64,000 nt of DNA from assembly GCA_016893485.2 (NCBI GenBank), contig JAFEKX020000001.1, forward strand, positions 6,961,501 through 7,025,500, written 5' to 3'. Below, piece by piece: positions 30,565 to 40,877 of this stretch; position 1 is the stretch's first letter; the number at the start of each line of letters is the position of its first letter. The DNA is from Streptomyces sp. P3. Lineage in GTDB: Bacteria; Actinomycetota; Actinomycetes; Streptomycetales; Streptomycetaceae. The translations under genes were made by a program, and so were the position numbers. Below the pieces are notes generated by a model. That model did no database searches. It was given only the letters and a program-made list of their open reading frames with translations, and was not told where the DNA came from.

Positions 30565-32141
30565 ATGCCCCCCACGCTCGCCTCCCTCGTCCACCACTCC
30601 GCGCTCAAGCTCACCGTGCGCGCGGGTGAGGACCACCTGGACGTGCCCGTGCGGTGGGTGCATGCCAGTGAGCTGGCGGATCCGGTGCCGTACATGGAGG
30701 GTGGGGAGCTGCTGCTGATCACCGCGCTGAAGCTGGACGCGGAGGACGCGAAGGCCATGCGGCGGTATGTGAAGCGGCTGGTGGGCGCGGGGTCGTAGGG
30801 CTCGGGTTCGCCGTCGGGGTGAACTACGACGAGATCCCCGAGGCACTCGTCGCCACCGCGCAGGAAGAGGGGCTGCCGCTCCTCGAGGTCCCCCGCCGCA
30901 CGCCCTTCATCGCGATCAGCAAGGCCGTCTCCGCGGCGATCGCCGCCGACCAGTACCGCTCCGTCACCGCCGGCTTCGCCGCCCAGCGCGAACTCACCCG
31001 GCAGGCCCTCACCGACGGCCCCGAGGGCCTCCTCACCGCACTCGCCGCCCAGGTCGACGGCTGGGCCGCGCTCTACGACGCGTCCGGCGCCGTCGTCGCC
31101 ACCGCACCGGAGTGGGCGGGCCGCCGCGCCGCCCGGCTCACGGCCGATGTGGAGCGGCTGAGGGATCGACCCGCCCCGGCCTCGTCCGTCGTCGGCGGCC
31201 CGGACAACGAGGACCGCGTCGAGCTGCACACCCTCGGCACCGGCCGCCGCCCCCGCGCCGCACTCGCCGTAGGGACGGCTGCGGCGCTCGGTACGGCCGA
31301 GCGGTACGCCGTGCACTCCGCGATCGCCCTCCTGACCCTCACCACCGAACGCTCCCGTTCCCTCCAGGCCGCCCAGGACCGGATCGGCGCGGCCGTGCTC
31401 CGCATGCTGCTGGCCGGGCAGCCGGACCACGCGCGGGCGGTCGCCGGTGATCTGTTCGGCGGGCTGCTGGACGCGCCGTTCCGGATCGTCGTGGGCGAGT
31501 CGGACGACGGCGCCCTGGACGCGCTCGCCGAGGTCGTGGAGTCGGCGGCGGCCCGCTCGGGCGAGGCCGTGCTCGTCGTACCGGAAGGGCCGGAACGGCT
31601 GGTGGTGCTGGCCGTCGACGACGGCGCCGCGGTGGAGGCGTGCGGGGAGTACGCGGCGAGGCTGGAGGCCGAGCGCGCCACCTCGGCCAACGGGGAGCGC
31701 GCCGGCGAGGATGACGACCTGGTCGTCGGACTCTCGGCGCCCGCGGGACCCATCGCCGCGGCGGCAGCGTACAAGCAGGCCGAGCAGGCGCTGTCCGTCG
31801 CCCGGCGCCGCGGGCGCGTGCTGGTCGAGCACGAGCAACTGGCCGCCGGATCCGTCCTCCCGCTGCTCGCGGACGACGCGGTGCGGGCCTTCGCGGACGG
31901 GTTGCTACGGCCGCTGTCGGAGCACGACGCCACCGGGCGCGGGGATCTCGTCGCCTCGCTGCGGGCGTGGCTGTCCCGGCACGGTCAGTGGGACGCGGCA
32001 GCCGCCGATCTCGGGGTGCACCGGCACACGCTGCGGTACCGGATGCGGCGCGTCGAGGAGATCCTCGGACGCTCCCTGGACGACCCGGACGTACGGATGG
32101 AGCTGTGGCTCGCGCTGAAGGCGACCGCCGCGGCGGAGTGA
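30565..32141 (+). CDS. PucR-family transcriptional regulator
   Basis: This is a regulator of about 525 residues. The N-terminal PucR sensor domain includes LKLTVRAGEDHLDVPVRWVH and GGELLLITALKLD. A central GGDEF-like region contains FRIVVGESDDGALDALAEVV. The C-terminal helix-turn-helix is WDAAAADLGVHRHTLRYRMR. One frame drop occurs in the G run at 30789-30792 (GVVGLGFAVG). PucR-type regulators control nitrogen-compound catabolism in Streptomyces, and it is placed between gabT and a second aldehyde dehydrogenase gene, so it likely activates the polyamine/GABA genes. The inducer is unknown. Confidence 0.88.
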
Positions 32142-32278
32142 CGGCATCTGCCGAACTGGAGTGTCCCCGCCCGGCACTGCTACGGCCCGGACAAACACAC
32201 CCGCGCTTCCCCGCCCCTACGGTGGACCGAGAAGCACCGAGTACACGCACCCCCAACGCGGAAGGGCCGGCACACGCA

Positions 32279-33738
32279 ATGCCCAACGAAACTGTGGCAG
32301 TCACCCACGCCTTCTGGCTCGCCGGCCGCCAGGCCACCGGCGACGACACCTTCGACGTCACCTCCCCTGGGACGGACGCCTCGTGGGCAAGGTCAGCCTG
32401 CCGACCGACGCCCAGGTAGAGGAGGCGGTGGCCGCCGCGTACGCCGTACGGGACGAGTTCGCCGCGACCCCCGCCCACGTCCGCGCCGCCGCCCTCGACC
32501 ACGTCAGCCGGCGTCTCGTCGAGCGCACCGAGGAGATCGCGCAGCTGATCTCCGCCGAGAACGGCAAGCCGATCAAGTGGGCCCGCGGTGAGGTCGGCCG
32601 TGCGGTGTCCGTGTTCCGGTTCGCGGCGGAGGAGGCCCGGCGGTTCAACGGCGGCGAGGCCCAGCGCCTCGACACCGACGCCGGCGGTCAGGGCCGGCTC
32701 GCCCTCACCCGGCGCTTCCCGAAGGGCGTCGTCCTCGGCATCGCGCCCTTCAACTTCCCGCTGAACCTCTGCGCCCACAAGATCGCCCCCGCGATCGCGG
32801 CCGGCGCCCCGATCATCCTCAAGCCGGCCCCGGCCACCCCGCTCTCCGGCCTGATCATCGGCGACCTGCTCGCCGAGACCGAGCTGCCCGCCGGGTCGTG
32901 GAGCATCCTCCCGGTCGCCAACGACCACATGCCCGCCCTCGTCCAGGACGAGCGGTTGCCGGTGATCTCCTTCACCGGTTCGGAGAAGGTCGGCTACGCG
33001 ATCATGGACTCGGTGCCGCGCAAGCACTGCACCCTGGAGCTGGGCGGCAACGGCGCGGCCGTGGTCCTCGGGGACTACTCCTCCGACGCCGACCTCGACT
33101 GGGCCGCGACCCGCATCGCCACCTTCTCGAACTACCAGGGCGGCCAGTCCTGCATCTCCGTGCAGCGGGTCATCGCCGACGCCGCCGTCTACGACCGGCT
33201 GCTCCCGCGCATAGTCGCCGCCGTCGAGGCCCAGGTCACCGGTGACCCGGGCGACGACAAGACCGACGTCGGGCCGCTGGTCAGCGAGGCCGCCGCGCAG
33301 CGCGTCGAGTCGTGGGTCCAGGAGGCCGTCGAGGCGGGCGCCACGCTCCTCACGGGCGGCAAGCGCGACGGCGCCTCGTACGCCCCGACCGTCCTCACCG
33401 ACGTCCCGGCCGACACGACGATCTCCTGCGAGGAGGTCTTCGGACCGGTGCTGACCGTCACGAAGGTGGACGGCGAGGCCGCCGCCTTCGCCGCCGCCAA
33501 CGACTCCAAGTACGGCCTCCAGGCAGGGGTGTTCACCCACGACGTGCAGGTCGCCTTCCGCGCCCACCGCGCGCTCGAGGTCGGCGGTGTCGTGATCGGT
33601 GACGTCCCGTCCTACCGCGCCGACCAGATGCCGTACGGCGGCGCCAAGCAGTCCGGCGTCGGCCGCGAGGGCGTGAAGTTCGCGATGGACGACTACACCT
33701 ACGAGCGTGTGCTGGTCCTCACGGGCCTCGCGCTCTGA
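32279..33738 (+). CDS. Aldehyde dehydrogenase, succinate-semialdehyde or related
   Basis: This NAD(P)-dependent dehydrogenase of about 487 residues likely acts on an aldehyde from GABA or polyamine breakdown. Motifs: GIAPFNFPLNLCAHKIAPAI, FTGSEKVGY, LELGGNGAAVVLGDYSSDAD (catalytic Glu), GGQSCISVQRV (catalytic Cys) and EEVFGPVLTVTKVD. The ATG at 32279 is in a different frame from the rest; a lost C at 32364-32367 restores SPWDGRLVG. The gene is 138 bases downstream of pucR. A strong terminator follows at 33859. Succinate-semialdehyde is the expected substrate after gabT, but substrate assignment is inferred. Confidence 0.83.
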
Positions 33739-33858
33739 CCGTCCGCGGGACCAGAGCGATCGTTCTGACCGTCCACCCGGCGAGAGCGGTCGCTCCGGGC
33801 GTTCCGTCACCGGACTGCTCTAGCTAATGGGATCCATTTTCATATAGCCTTCCCGAAG

Positions 33859-33892
33859 GGGCCCGGCACCGATGCCTTCCGGTGCCGGGCCC
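33859..33892. terminator. Bidirectional terminator between convergent genes
   Basis: GGGCCCGGCACCG (33859-33871) and CGGTGCCGGGCCC (33880-33892) form a perfect 13-base-pair stem with an eight-base loop. T/A-rich flank TTTTCATATAG precedes it and CTTCTC follows. It serves the aldehyde dehydrogenase on the plus strand and the GH3 gene on the minus strand. Confidence 0.9.
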
Positions 33893-33918
33893 TTCTCCGT
33901 GTCGACCCCTCCGGACCC

Positions 33919-36750
33919 TCAGCCGGAGAACCCGACCCGCGCGAGCCGCAACGGCCCCCGCAGCCTCAGGTGCACCTCGTGCACGCCCTCGACGACGATC
34001 CCGGCGCCGAGCGTGGTGTAGTCGTAGGGGCCCGACGTCGGTTCGGGCAGGGCGAGTTCGGCGAGCGCCGGGCCGCCGTCGAGGGAGAGTTCCACGACGC
34101 CCTCGCCCGCCACCTCCACGGTCACCTCCGTGACCCCGTCGCCGAAGTCGCAGTGTCGGTAGGTCAGTTCGGCCGTACCGCCCCGCGCCGGGGTCACCGC
34201 GTCGCCCGCCGCCTTCGTCCGGTCGACGATCTCGCCGCCCGACTGCTCGTCGAAGTCGGCCGCGGACAGGCCGTGTTGGACGAGAGCCCGGGGTGTGGCG
34301 GGTTCGCCGTCGAGCGTCACCGCCGTACGGAGGCGGATGTCCTCGCTGGAGGCACCGATCAGGAGGTCGTACGACCCCGGCTCCAGCCGCCACCCGCCCC
34401 GCGCCACGTCCCAGAACTCGAAGGCGGACAGCGGGACTTGGAAGTCCAGCTCGGCCCGCTCGCCCGGCGCCAGGGTCACCCGCCGGTGCGCCACGAGTTC
34501 GCGGCGCGGGCGCGGGACCGACGGGTCGGCGGCACGCGTGTACAGCTGCGCGACCTCGTCCGCCGTCACATCGCCCGTGTTGGTGACCATGAACTCCACG
34601 TGCACCGCGCCTTGTTCGGCCCGTGCGGTCAGGTCGGTGTACGCGAAGGACGCGTAGGACAGGCCGTGACCGAAGGGGAAGAGCGGGGTGCCCTCGAAGT
34701 AGAGGTAGGTCTGACGGCCGCCGATCACGTCGTAGTCGAGGAGGCCGGGCAGGTCGGTGTCGGACGCGTACCAGGTCTGGGGAGGCGGCCGGCGGGGAGA
34801 CGTCCCCGGCGAGGACGCGGGCCAGGGCGGTGCCCGCCGCCTGGCCGCCGTGGGCGGTCCACAGGATCGCCGGGAGGTCGGCCGGGTCGACCGCGTACGG
34901 GTACGCGGAGACCAGGGCCAGGACCGTGTTCGGGTTGGCGGCGCGGGCCGCGCGCAGCAGGCGTTCCTGGTGGGCGGGGAGGCGGAGGGTCGTACGGTCC
35001 TCGGTCTCGCGGCCGTTGATGTGCGGGTCGTTGCCCGCGACGACGAGCACCACGTCCGCCGCCTCCGCGACCCGGGCCACCGCGTCCTCGCCGCGCTCGG
35101 CGACCACCACCTCGAAGACGTCCGCGCCCTCTTCGGCAACCTTCACGCCGTCGGCGGCGACAGAGACGTGGCGACCCGTACCGATGTGCAGCAGGAGGTG
35201 ACCGTTCTCGTGTGGTTCCAGGCGGAATGTCTCCTGGACGACCCAGCCTCCGGGCTGGTCGGCGGAGGCGCGGACATAGCCGTCGTCGGCGACCGAGAGG
35301 TAACGGCCGTCGGGGGCGCGGAGGGTGAGGACGCCCTCGCCCCAGTCGACGAGAGCGAGCTCGGTGCCGGTCGCGTCGGTGGTGAGCGGGGGGCAGGTCG
35401 GTGCGGCCGGCGAGCAGGGCCTGGTCCAACGCGCCTTCGGCGCCGCGTACTTCGTCTTCCACGTCCGCCAACGGGACGTGCAGGAAGGCGCCTTGGAGGG
35501 TTCGCAGGAGAACGCGGTCCACGCCCTCCGCGAACTCGACGCGCTCGGCGCCGAACCGCTCGTACAGACCCTCCAGCGGGGTGGAGCGGTGGATCAACGT
35601 GCCGCTGTACCAGTCGAGTTTGCACTCGTCCGCGAGCAGACCGACCACGGCGAGACGGGTGTCGTGGGCCAGCGGCAGCAGGTCGTCGTTCTTGAGGAGG
35701 ACCACCGTCTGCTCCGCTGCCTCCTGGGCGAGGGCCCGGTGCGGCGGGGTGTCGAAGTCCTCGGTGCCGGAGTGCGGGTCGTGGTCCGGGTCGAACTCGC
35801 CGAGCCGGAACCGCACCGAGAGCTGCCGGCGGACCGCCGCGTCGACGTCGGCCTCGGTCAACAGGCCCTGGTCCAGCGCTCCTTGGACCCGGGCCACGAT
35901 CGTCGCACCGTCCGTGCCGTGATCGGTGAAGCTGTCCACACCGGACAGCAGCGAAGCCGCCGTCGCCTCCTCGTGGGTGTCGAAGTAGTGCTCCGAGTCG
36001 ACCAGATTGGAGGGCGCGCCCGCGTCCGAGCAGACCAAGAGGTCCTCGTCGGTCCAGGTGCGCAACTGCTCGCGCAGATACGGCGACACGTGGTTCGGCG
36101 GCCGTTGACCAGGTTGTAGGCGGGCATCACGCCCGCCACCGCACCCGCCTCGACCGTCTCACGGAAGGCACGCAGGTCGTACTCGTGCAGGACGCGCGGG
36201 CGCACCGAGGACGACGAGACGTCGCGCCCCGTCTCGTTGTTGTGGGCGAGCCAGTGCTTGAGGACGGGCGCCGTGCGCCAGTACGTCGGTGGTCGCCGCG
36301 CAGGCCGCGCGTGTAGGCGGTGGCGATCGCCGAGGTCAGCTCGGGGTCCTCGGAATAGCCCTCCTCGTTGCGGCCCCACAGCGGGTGGCGCAGCAGATTC
36401 ACCGTCGGCGACCACACGTTGAGGCCGACGCGGTCGTCGCGGGCCCGCATCGCGCGCACCTCCTTGGACACCGCGTCGCCGACCCGTCGTACGAGATCCT
36501 CGTTCCAGGTCGCGCCCAGGCCCACCGCCTGCGGGAAGACCGTCGCCGGGCCCATCCACGCGACGCCGTGCAGGGCCTCCTGGCCGGTGCGGAACGCGGC
36601 GACACCGAGGCGCTCCACAGCGGGCGCGTACTGGTGCAGGAAGCCGACCTTCTCGCCGGGGGTGAGCCGCGCCAGCAGGTCGTCGATGCGCTTCGCGAAA
36701 GGCAGCCGCGGATCGCGGAAAGGCGGCGTAGGCGGCGTTTGTGCGGTCAC
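33919..36750 (-). CDS. Glycoside hydrolase family 3 with inserted beta-trefoil-like domain
   Basis: This large enzyme of about 940 residues is likely a cytoplasmic beta-glucosidase or xylosidase, as no signal peptide is seen. The N-terminal barrel has LTPGEKVGFLHQYAPAVERL, RHPLWGRNEEGYSEDPELTS and the nucleophile Asp in DLLVCSDAGAPSNLVD. An alpha/beta sandwich follows, interrupted by a fascin-like stretch (LTLRAPDGRYLSVADDGYVR, LLLHIGTGRHVSVAADG). LFPFGHGLSYASF, an FnIII-like domain and a C-terminal CBM6-like domain (TTLGAGIVVEGVHEVHLRLR) end it. The GTG at 36750 has AAGGGG upstream. Breaks lie near 36290, 36105, 35395 and 34790. A LacI-type palindrome sits 37 bases upstream of the start. In the xyloglucan locus it would remove terminal glucose. 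Confidence 0.8.
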
Positions 36751-36786
36751 GTGGGGTTCCCCTTGCAATGGAGCGGAGAGGCGCTT

Positions 36787-36800
36787 TCGAAGCGCTTCGA
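36787..36800. promoter_or_regulatory. LacI-type operator, GH3 side
   Basis: TCGAAGCGCTTCGA is a perfect 14-base palindrome, 37 bases before the GH3 start on the minus strand. A TTGACA-like -35 box (minus strand, 36828-36823) stands upstream, so a bound repressor would block transcription. The same palindrome recurs at 36945-36958 and near the lacI gene. Confidence 0.85.
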
Positions 36801-36944
36801 TGCTGATTCGATGCGCGTCAGGTGTCAAGAGACCTTCACCGATATTTCAAGCAGCACATACGGACAGGTCACCCCTGCACTGCGGAGGAATCTTGGGAGC
36901 GACCCTTGTGCACCCCTGGGTGTTCACTTAACCTCGCAGCAACA

Positions 36945-36958
36945 TCGAAGCGCTTCGA
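36945..36958. promoter_or_regulatory. LacI-type operator, ABC transporter side
   Basis: This second perfect TCGAAGCGCTTCGA lies 83 bases before the sugar-binding protein ATG. With the copy at 36787 it brackets the 290-base divergent promoter region 36751-37040. Confidence 0.85.
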
Positions 36959-37040
36959 CTAAGTGCTCTGTTCCACTCAAGACACCGCAGCCGACGGCTC
37001 CACCGCCGGGTGTCCTGGTGCGCCATGAAGGGTTGACGCA

Positions 37041-38730
37041 ATGACGCCGAACGCCTCCGCCGCCTCCGCTCCCAGCCGGAGAAGCTTCCTCGCCTCCACG
37101 GCGGTCGTCGCCGCAGCGGTGGCGGGAGGGTGCCGCTGCTCTCCGCCTGCGGCGCCTCGGACAGCGGTTCGGGCGGGGGCAGTTCGGAGGGCAAGGGCGT
37201 CAAGAAGCTGCTGCCCGCGTTCGTCGCCGGCAACGTGGTGGCCCCGGACATCGCCTCCAAGAACGGCTCCGCGGTCGGCTTCACCAGCAAGCTCGACCTC
37301 GCCACGCTGAAGACGTCGGTGCCGAAGAAGCTCGGCAAGGGCGGCAAGGTCAGCATCATGTCGCCGTTCTGGGGCTCCCCGCCGAAGAACGACAACGCCT
37401 ACTACAAGGCGATGAACGCCCTGATCGGCGTCGACGTCGCGTGGCAGAACCAGGACGGCAACACCTATGACCAGAAGCTCGGCGCGGTCCTCGCCTCCAG
37501 CGACATCCCGGACGTCGTGGTCGTCCCCAGCTGGAACATGGGCGGCAAGATACCCAGCGCCATCATCGGCAAGTTCGCCGACCTCGGCCCCTACCTCTCC
37601 GGCGACAAGGTCAAGGACTACCCGAACCTCGCGGCGATCCCGTCCGACGCCTGGCAACGCTGCGTCTTCGGCGGCAAGTTGCGCGGACTGCCGATGCCGT
37701 CCTCGTACGTCCCCAACATCGTGCCGCTCTACCGCAAGGACATCTTCGACACGGAGGGTACGAAGTCCCCACCTCCGCCGACGAGTTCATGGCCCTGGCC
37801 AAGGAGATCACCAACGCCAAGGCCAAGCGCTGGGCCTGCCTGGACATGAAGTGGACCGCCTTCAACGCGTGGGGCGTGCTCTCCGGCAGCGAGAAGTCGC
37901 TCGGCTGGAACCTCGTCGACGGCAAGCTGATCAACCGCATCGAGACCCAGGAGTACCTGGAAGCACTGGAGTGGACGCGCAAGCTGTTCGCCGCCGGATA
38001 CGTGCACCCCGACGCCAAGTTGGGCAAGAGCGCGGCCACCGACCCGGGCCCCAAGTTCGCCGCTGGCGAGTTCCTCATCTACAACCAGGACATCTCGCAG
38101 TGGTGGAGCCGCACCGCCGAACAGGCCACGCAGAACCCGGACTACAAGATCTGGGGCATGGACATCTTCGGCCACGCGGGCGGCAGCCCGACCCTCTGGG
38201 CCGGTGAACCGGCGGGCATCTTCGCCTTCATCAGCAAGAAGGCCTCCGCGTCCGTCGTCCACGACGCGCTCGCCGTCGCCAACGTCACCGCCGCGCCGTA
38301 CGGCACCAAGGAGTACATGCTCACCAACTACGGCGTGGAGGGCACCCATTACACCGTCAAGAACGGTGTCCCCACCAAGACCGACCAGGGCAACAACGAG
38401 GTCATCAACGCCTACGTCATGGTCGCCAGCCCCGCGGCGACCATCGCCCACCCCGACTTCCCCGAGGTCGCGAAGGCACAGGTCGAGTGGCAGCAGCGGA
38501 TGGGCGCCTTCACGAAGAAGTCGGCGTTCTACGGCCAGCAGATCACCGAGCCGAGCCGCTACACCAACCTCTCCAACGACTTCGAGCAGTTGGAGGACGA
38601 CATCACCCGCGGCCGCAAGAAGATCAGCGACATGCAGCAGGCCGTCTCCGACTGGAAGAGCAAGGGCGGCGACCAACTGCGCGCCTGGTACCAGAAGTTG
38701 CTCGACGACAACGGCACCGCGACGAGCTGA
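37041..38730 (+). CDS. Sugar ABC transporter substrate-binding lipoprotein
   Basis: This is a family 1 extracellular solute-binding protein of about 563 residues. A twin-arginine signal SRRSFLASTAVVAAAVAGG leads to PLLSACG, a lipobox. The mature part has VSIMSPFWGSPPKNDNAYYK, DIPDVVVVPSWNM and LRGLPMPSSYVPNIVPLYRK. The length over 500 residues matches receptors for longer oligosaccharides (LipO-like). The frame drops near 37128 and near 37766. It begins the plus-strand arm of the locus just downstream of a LacI-type operator. Xyloglucan oligosaccharides are the probable ligand, inferred from the neighbouring hydrolases. Confidence 0.88.
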
Positions 38731-38757
38731 CCGGGCACCGAGGCAAGGAGAACGGCC

Positions 38758-39791
38758 GTGTCCCACAGCACGGTGCCTCGGAGCAGGACCGAGGCCGACA
38801 CGACGGGAAAGACCCCGGTGGCGTCCGGTGGCGCCAGTGGCCCGCGACGCAACCGCTCCCAGGAAAAGGTGAGTTGGCGGCTCAGGTTCAGACGCGACCG
38901 CGTCCTGCTCCTGATGACCCTGCCGGCCGTCCTGCTCATCCTGGTCTTCAACTACCTGCCGATCCTCGGCAACATCGTCGCCTTCGAGGACTACGACCCC
39001 TACGTCAGCGACAACGGCATCGTCTCGATGCTGCACAGTCCCTGGGTCGGCCTGGAGAACTTCCAGCAGATCTTCGCGGACTCCGCGTTCTGGAGCGCCG
39101 TACAGAACACGCTCGTCCTGTTCTTCCTCCAGCTCATCCTGTTCTTCCCGATCCCGATCCTCCTCGCGCTGCTCATCAACAGCGTGGTCAGGCCCCGGGT
39201 GCGGGCGCTCTCCCAGGCGATCCTCTACCTCCCGCACTTCTTCTCCTGGGTGCTGGTCATCGCCGTCTTCCAGCAACTCCTGGGCGGCGCGGGCCTGTTC
39301 TCGCAACTCCTGCGGCAACACGGCTTCGACGGCCTCGACGTCATGACCGACCCCAACACGTTCAAGTTCCTCATCACCGCGCAGAGCGTCTGGAAGGACG
39401 CGGGCTGGGGATCATCGTCTTCCTCGCCGCACTGTCCTCCGTCAGCCCCGATCTGTACGAGGCCGCCGCGATGGACGGCGCGGGGCGCTCGCGCCGCATG
39501 TGGCACGTCACGCTGCCCGCGCTACGACCGGTCATCGCGCTGCTGCTGGTCCTGCGTGTGGGCGATGCGCTCACCGTCGGCTTCGAGCAGATCCTGCTCC
39601 AACGCGACGCCGTGGGGCCGGGAGCGGCGGAGGTCCTCGACACCTTCGTCTGGTGGAACGGCGTCCGCAACCAGGACTTCGGCTACGCGGCCGCCGCCGG
39701 ACTCGTCAAGGGCGTGATCAGCCTCGGTCTGGTCCTCGCCGCGAACAAAGTGGCCCACCTCATGGGCGAGCAGGGGGTGTACAAGAAGTGA
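38758..39791 (+). CDS. Sugar ABC transporter permease 1 (LplB/UgpA-like)
   Basis: This membrane subunit has about 345 residues. A polar 40-residue N-terminus precedes six helices, e.g. LLLMTLPAVLLILVFNYLPI and FFLQLILFFPIPILLALLIN. The coupling motif is DLYEAAAMDGAGRSRRMWHV. The GTG at 38758 follows AAGGAG. One G is lost near 39412 (GGGG for GGGGG in GWGIIVF). Its stop overlaps the next permease start (GTGA at 39788-39791). Confidence 0.88.
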
Positions 39792-40749
39792 CCGCCGTCA
39801 TCGACCAACCCGTCGATCGCTCCACGTCCGCCAAGTCAGCGCGACCGCCCGGGCGTTGGGCCGCGCCGCCCCGGCCCGGCTGGGAGGAGGAACCCGGCAA
39901 GGTCGGCCTCGCGGGCAAGGGGCTCGTCCTCACGCTCGCCTGCCTCGCCATCCTCTTCCCGCTCTGGATCGTCCTCGTCACCAGCCTCTCCTCCCGCAAG
40001 ACCATCGACCAGGCCGGCGGACTCGTCATGGTGCCCAAAGGAGTCACCTTCGTCGCCTACCGAGAACTCCTCAGCGGCGGCCAGGTCACCCGCGCGGCGA
40101 TCATCAGCGTCCTCATCACCGTCGTCGGCACGGCGTTCTCCATGGCGGTATCCGTCCTCTGCGCGTACGGACTCTCCCGGATCGGGTCGCTCGGGCACCG
40201 GTGGATCCTGATGCTGCTGCTCGCGACGATGTTCTTCAGCGCCGGGCTCATTCCGACGTACCTGCTCGTCCAGTCGCTCGGCCTGACCGACAGCTATCTC
40301 GCGTTGATCCTGCCGAGTGCGCTCAGCGTGTTCAACATCCTGGTGCTGCGCGGGTTCTTCATGGGGATCTCGCAGGAACTCATCGACAGTGCGCGGATCG
40401 ACGGCGCCGGCGACTTCCGGATTCTCTGGGTCATCGTCATGCCGTTGTCGCGGGCGGTGCTGGCTGTCATCACGTTGTTCTATGCCGTGGGGTATTGGAG
40501 TGCCTGGTTCAACGCGTCGCTGTATTTGAACGACCAGGACATGATGCCGTTGCAGAACGTCATGATTCAGCTGGTGCAGAAGCAGGAGGCTCCCGTGGGG
40601 CTTGGTCAGGCGATCAAGACGGGGAGCTGTCCGGGCTTGCCGTGCAGATGGCGGTCATGGTGATGGCGTTGTTGCCGGTGGCCGTGCTTTCGCCTTTTGT
40701 ACAGCGGCATTTCAAGAAGGGGATGCTTACGGGCGCCGTCAAGGGCTGA
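39788..40749 (+). CDS. Sugar ABC transporter permease 2 (YtcP/UgpE-like)
   Basis: This is the partner membrane subunit, about 321 residues. It has LTLACLAILFPLWIVLVTSL, LMLLLATMFFSAGLIPTYLL and the EAA loop QELIDSARIDGAGDFRILWV. One frame drop near 40624 precedes ELSGLAVQMAVMVMALLPVA at the C-terminus. No ATPase gene accompanies the permeases; Streptomyces sugar importers of this kind commonly share the MsiK ATPase encoded elsewhere, which is the likely case here. Confidence 0.87.
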
Positions 40750-40763
40750 ATCCGTTTTCTTTT

Positions 40764-40837
40764 GTCTGCGGGCGCGTGAGGGCTGGTCGCGCCCGCGCGG
40801 CGGAGCCGCACATCGATACAGCCCCGCGCCCCTTAAG
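40764..40837. repeat. Streptomyces intergenic repeat, second copy (inverted core)
   Basis: The gap between permease and GH74 gene contains GAGGGCTGGTCGCGCCCGCG, GCGGCGGAGCCGC and CCCCGCGCCCCTT. I recognise this as the longer form of the interspersed Streptomyces repeat, and its CCCCGCGCCCC core is the reverse complement of the one at 14955. GCGGCGGAGCCGC can itself form a hairpin. It could act as a partial terminator inside the operon. Confidence 0.6.
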
Positions 40838-40877
40838 TGTCTCTCCTCACCCCATCTCCTACAGCGAGGTATGTGTC

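Noticed and set aside
31339..33810. 823-codon minus-strand frame opposite pucR and the aldehyde dehydrogenase
   Set aside because: No domain recognised; the plus strand carries clear PucR and dehydrogenase motifs.
33820..33850. Partial palindrome AATGGGATCCATT as an operator
   Set aside because: It is imperfect, lies between convergent gene ends and next to a terminator, so a regulatory role is unlikely.
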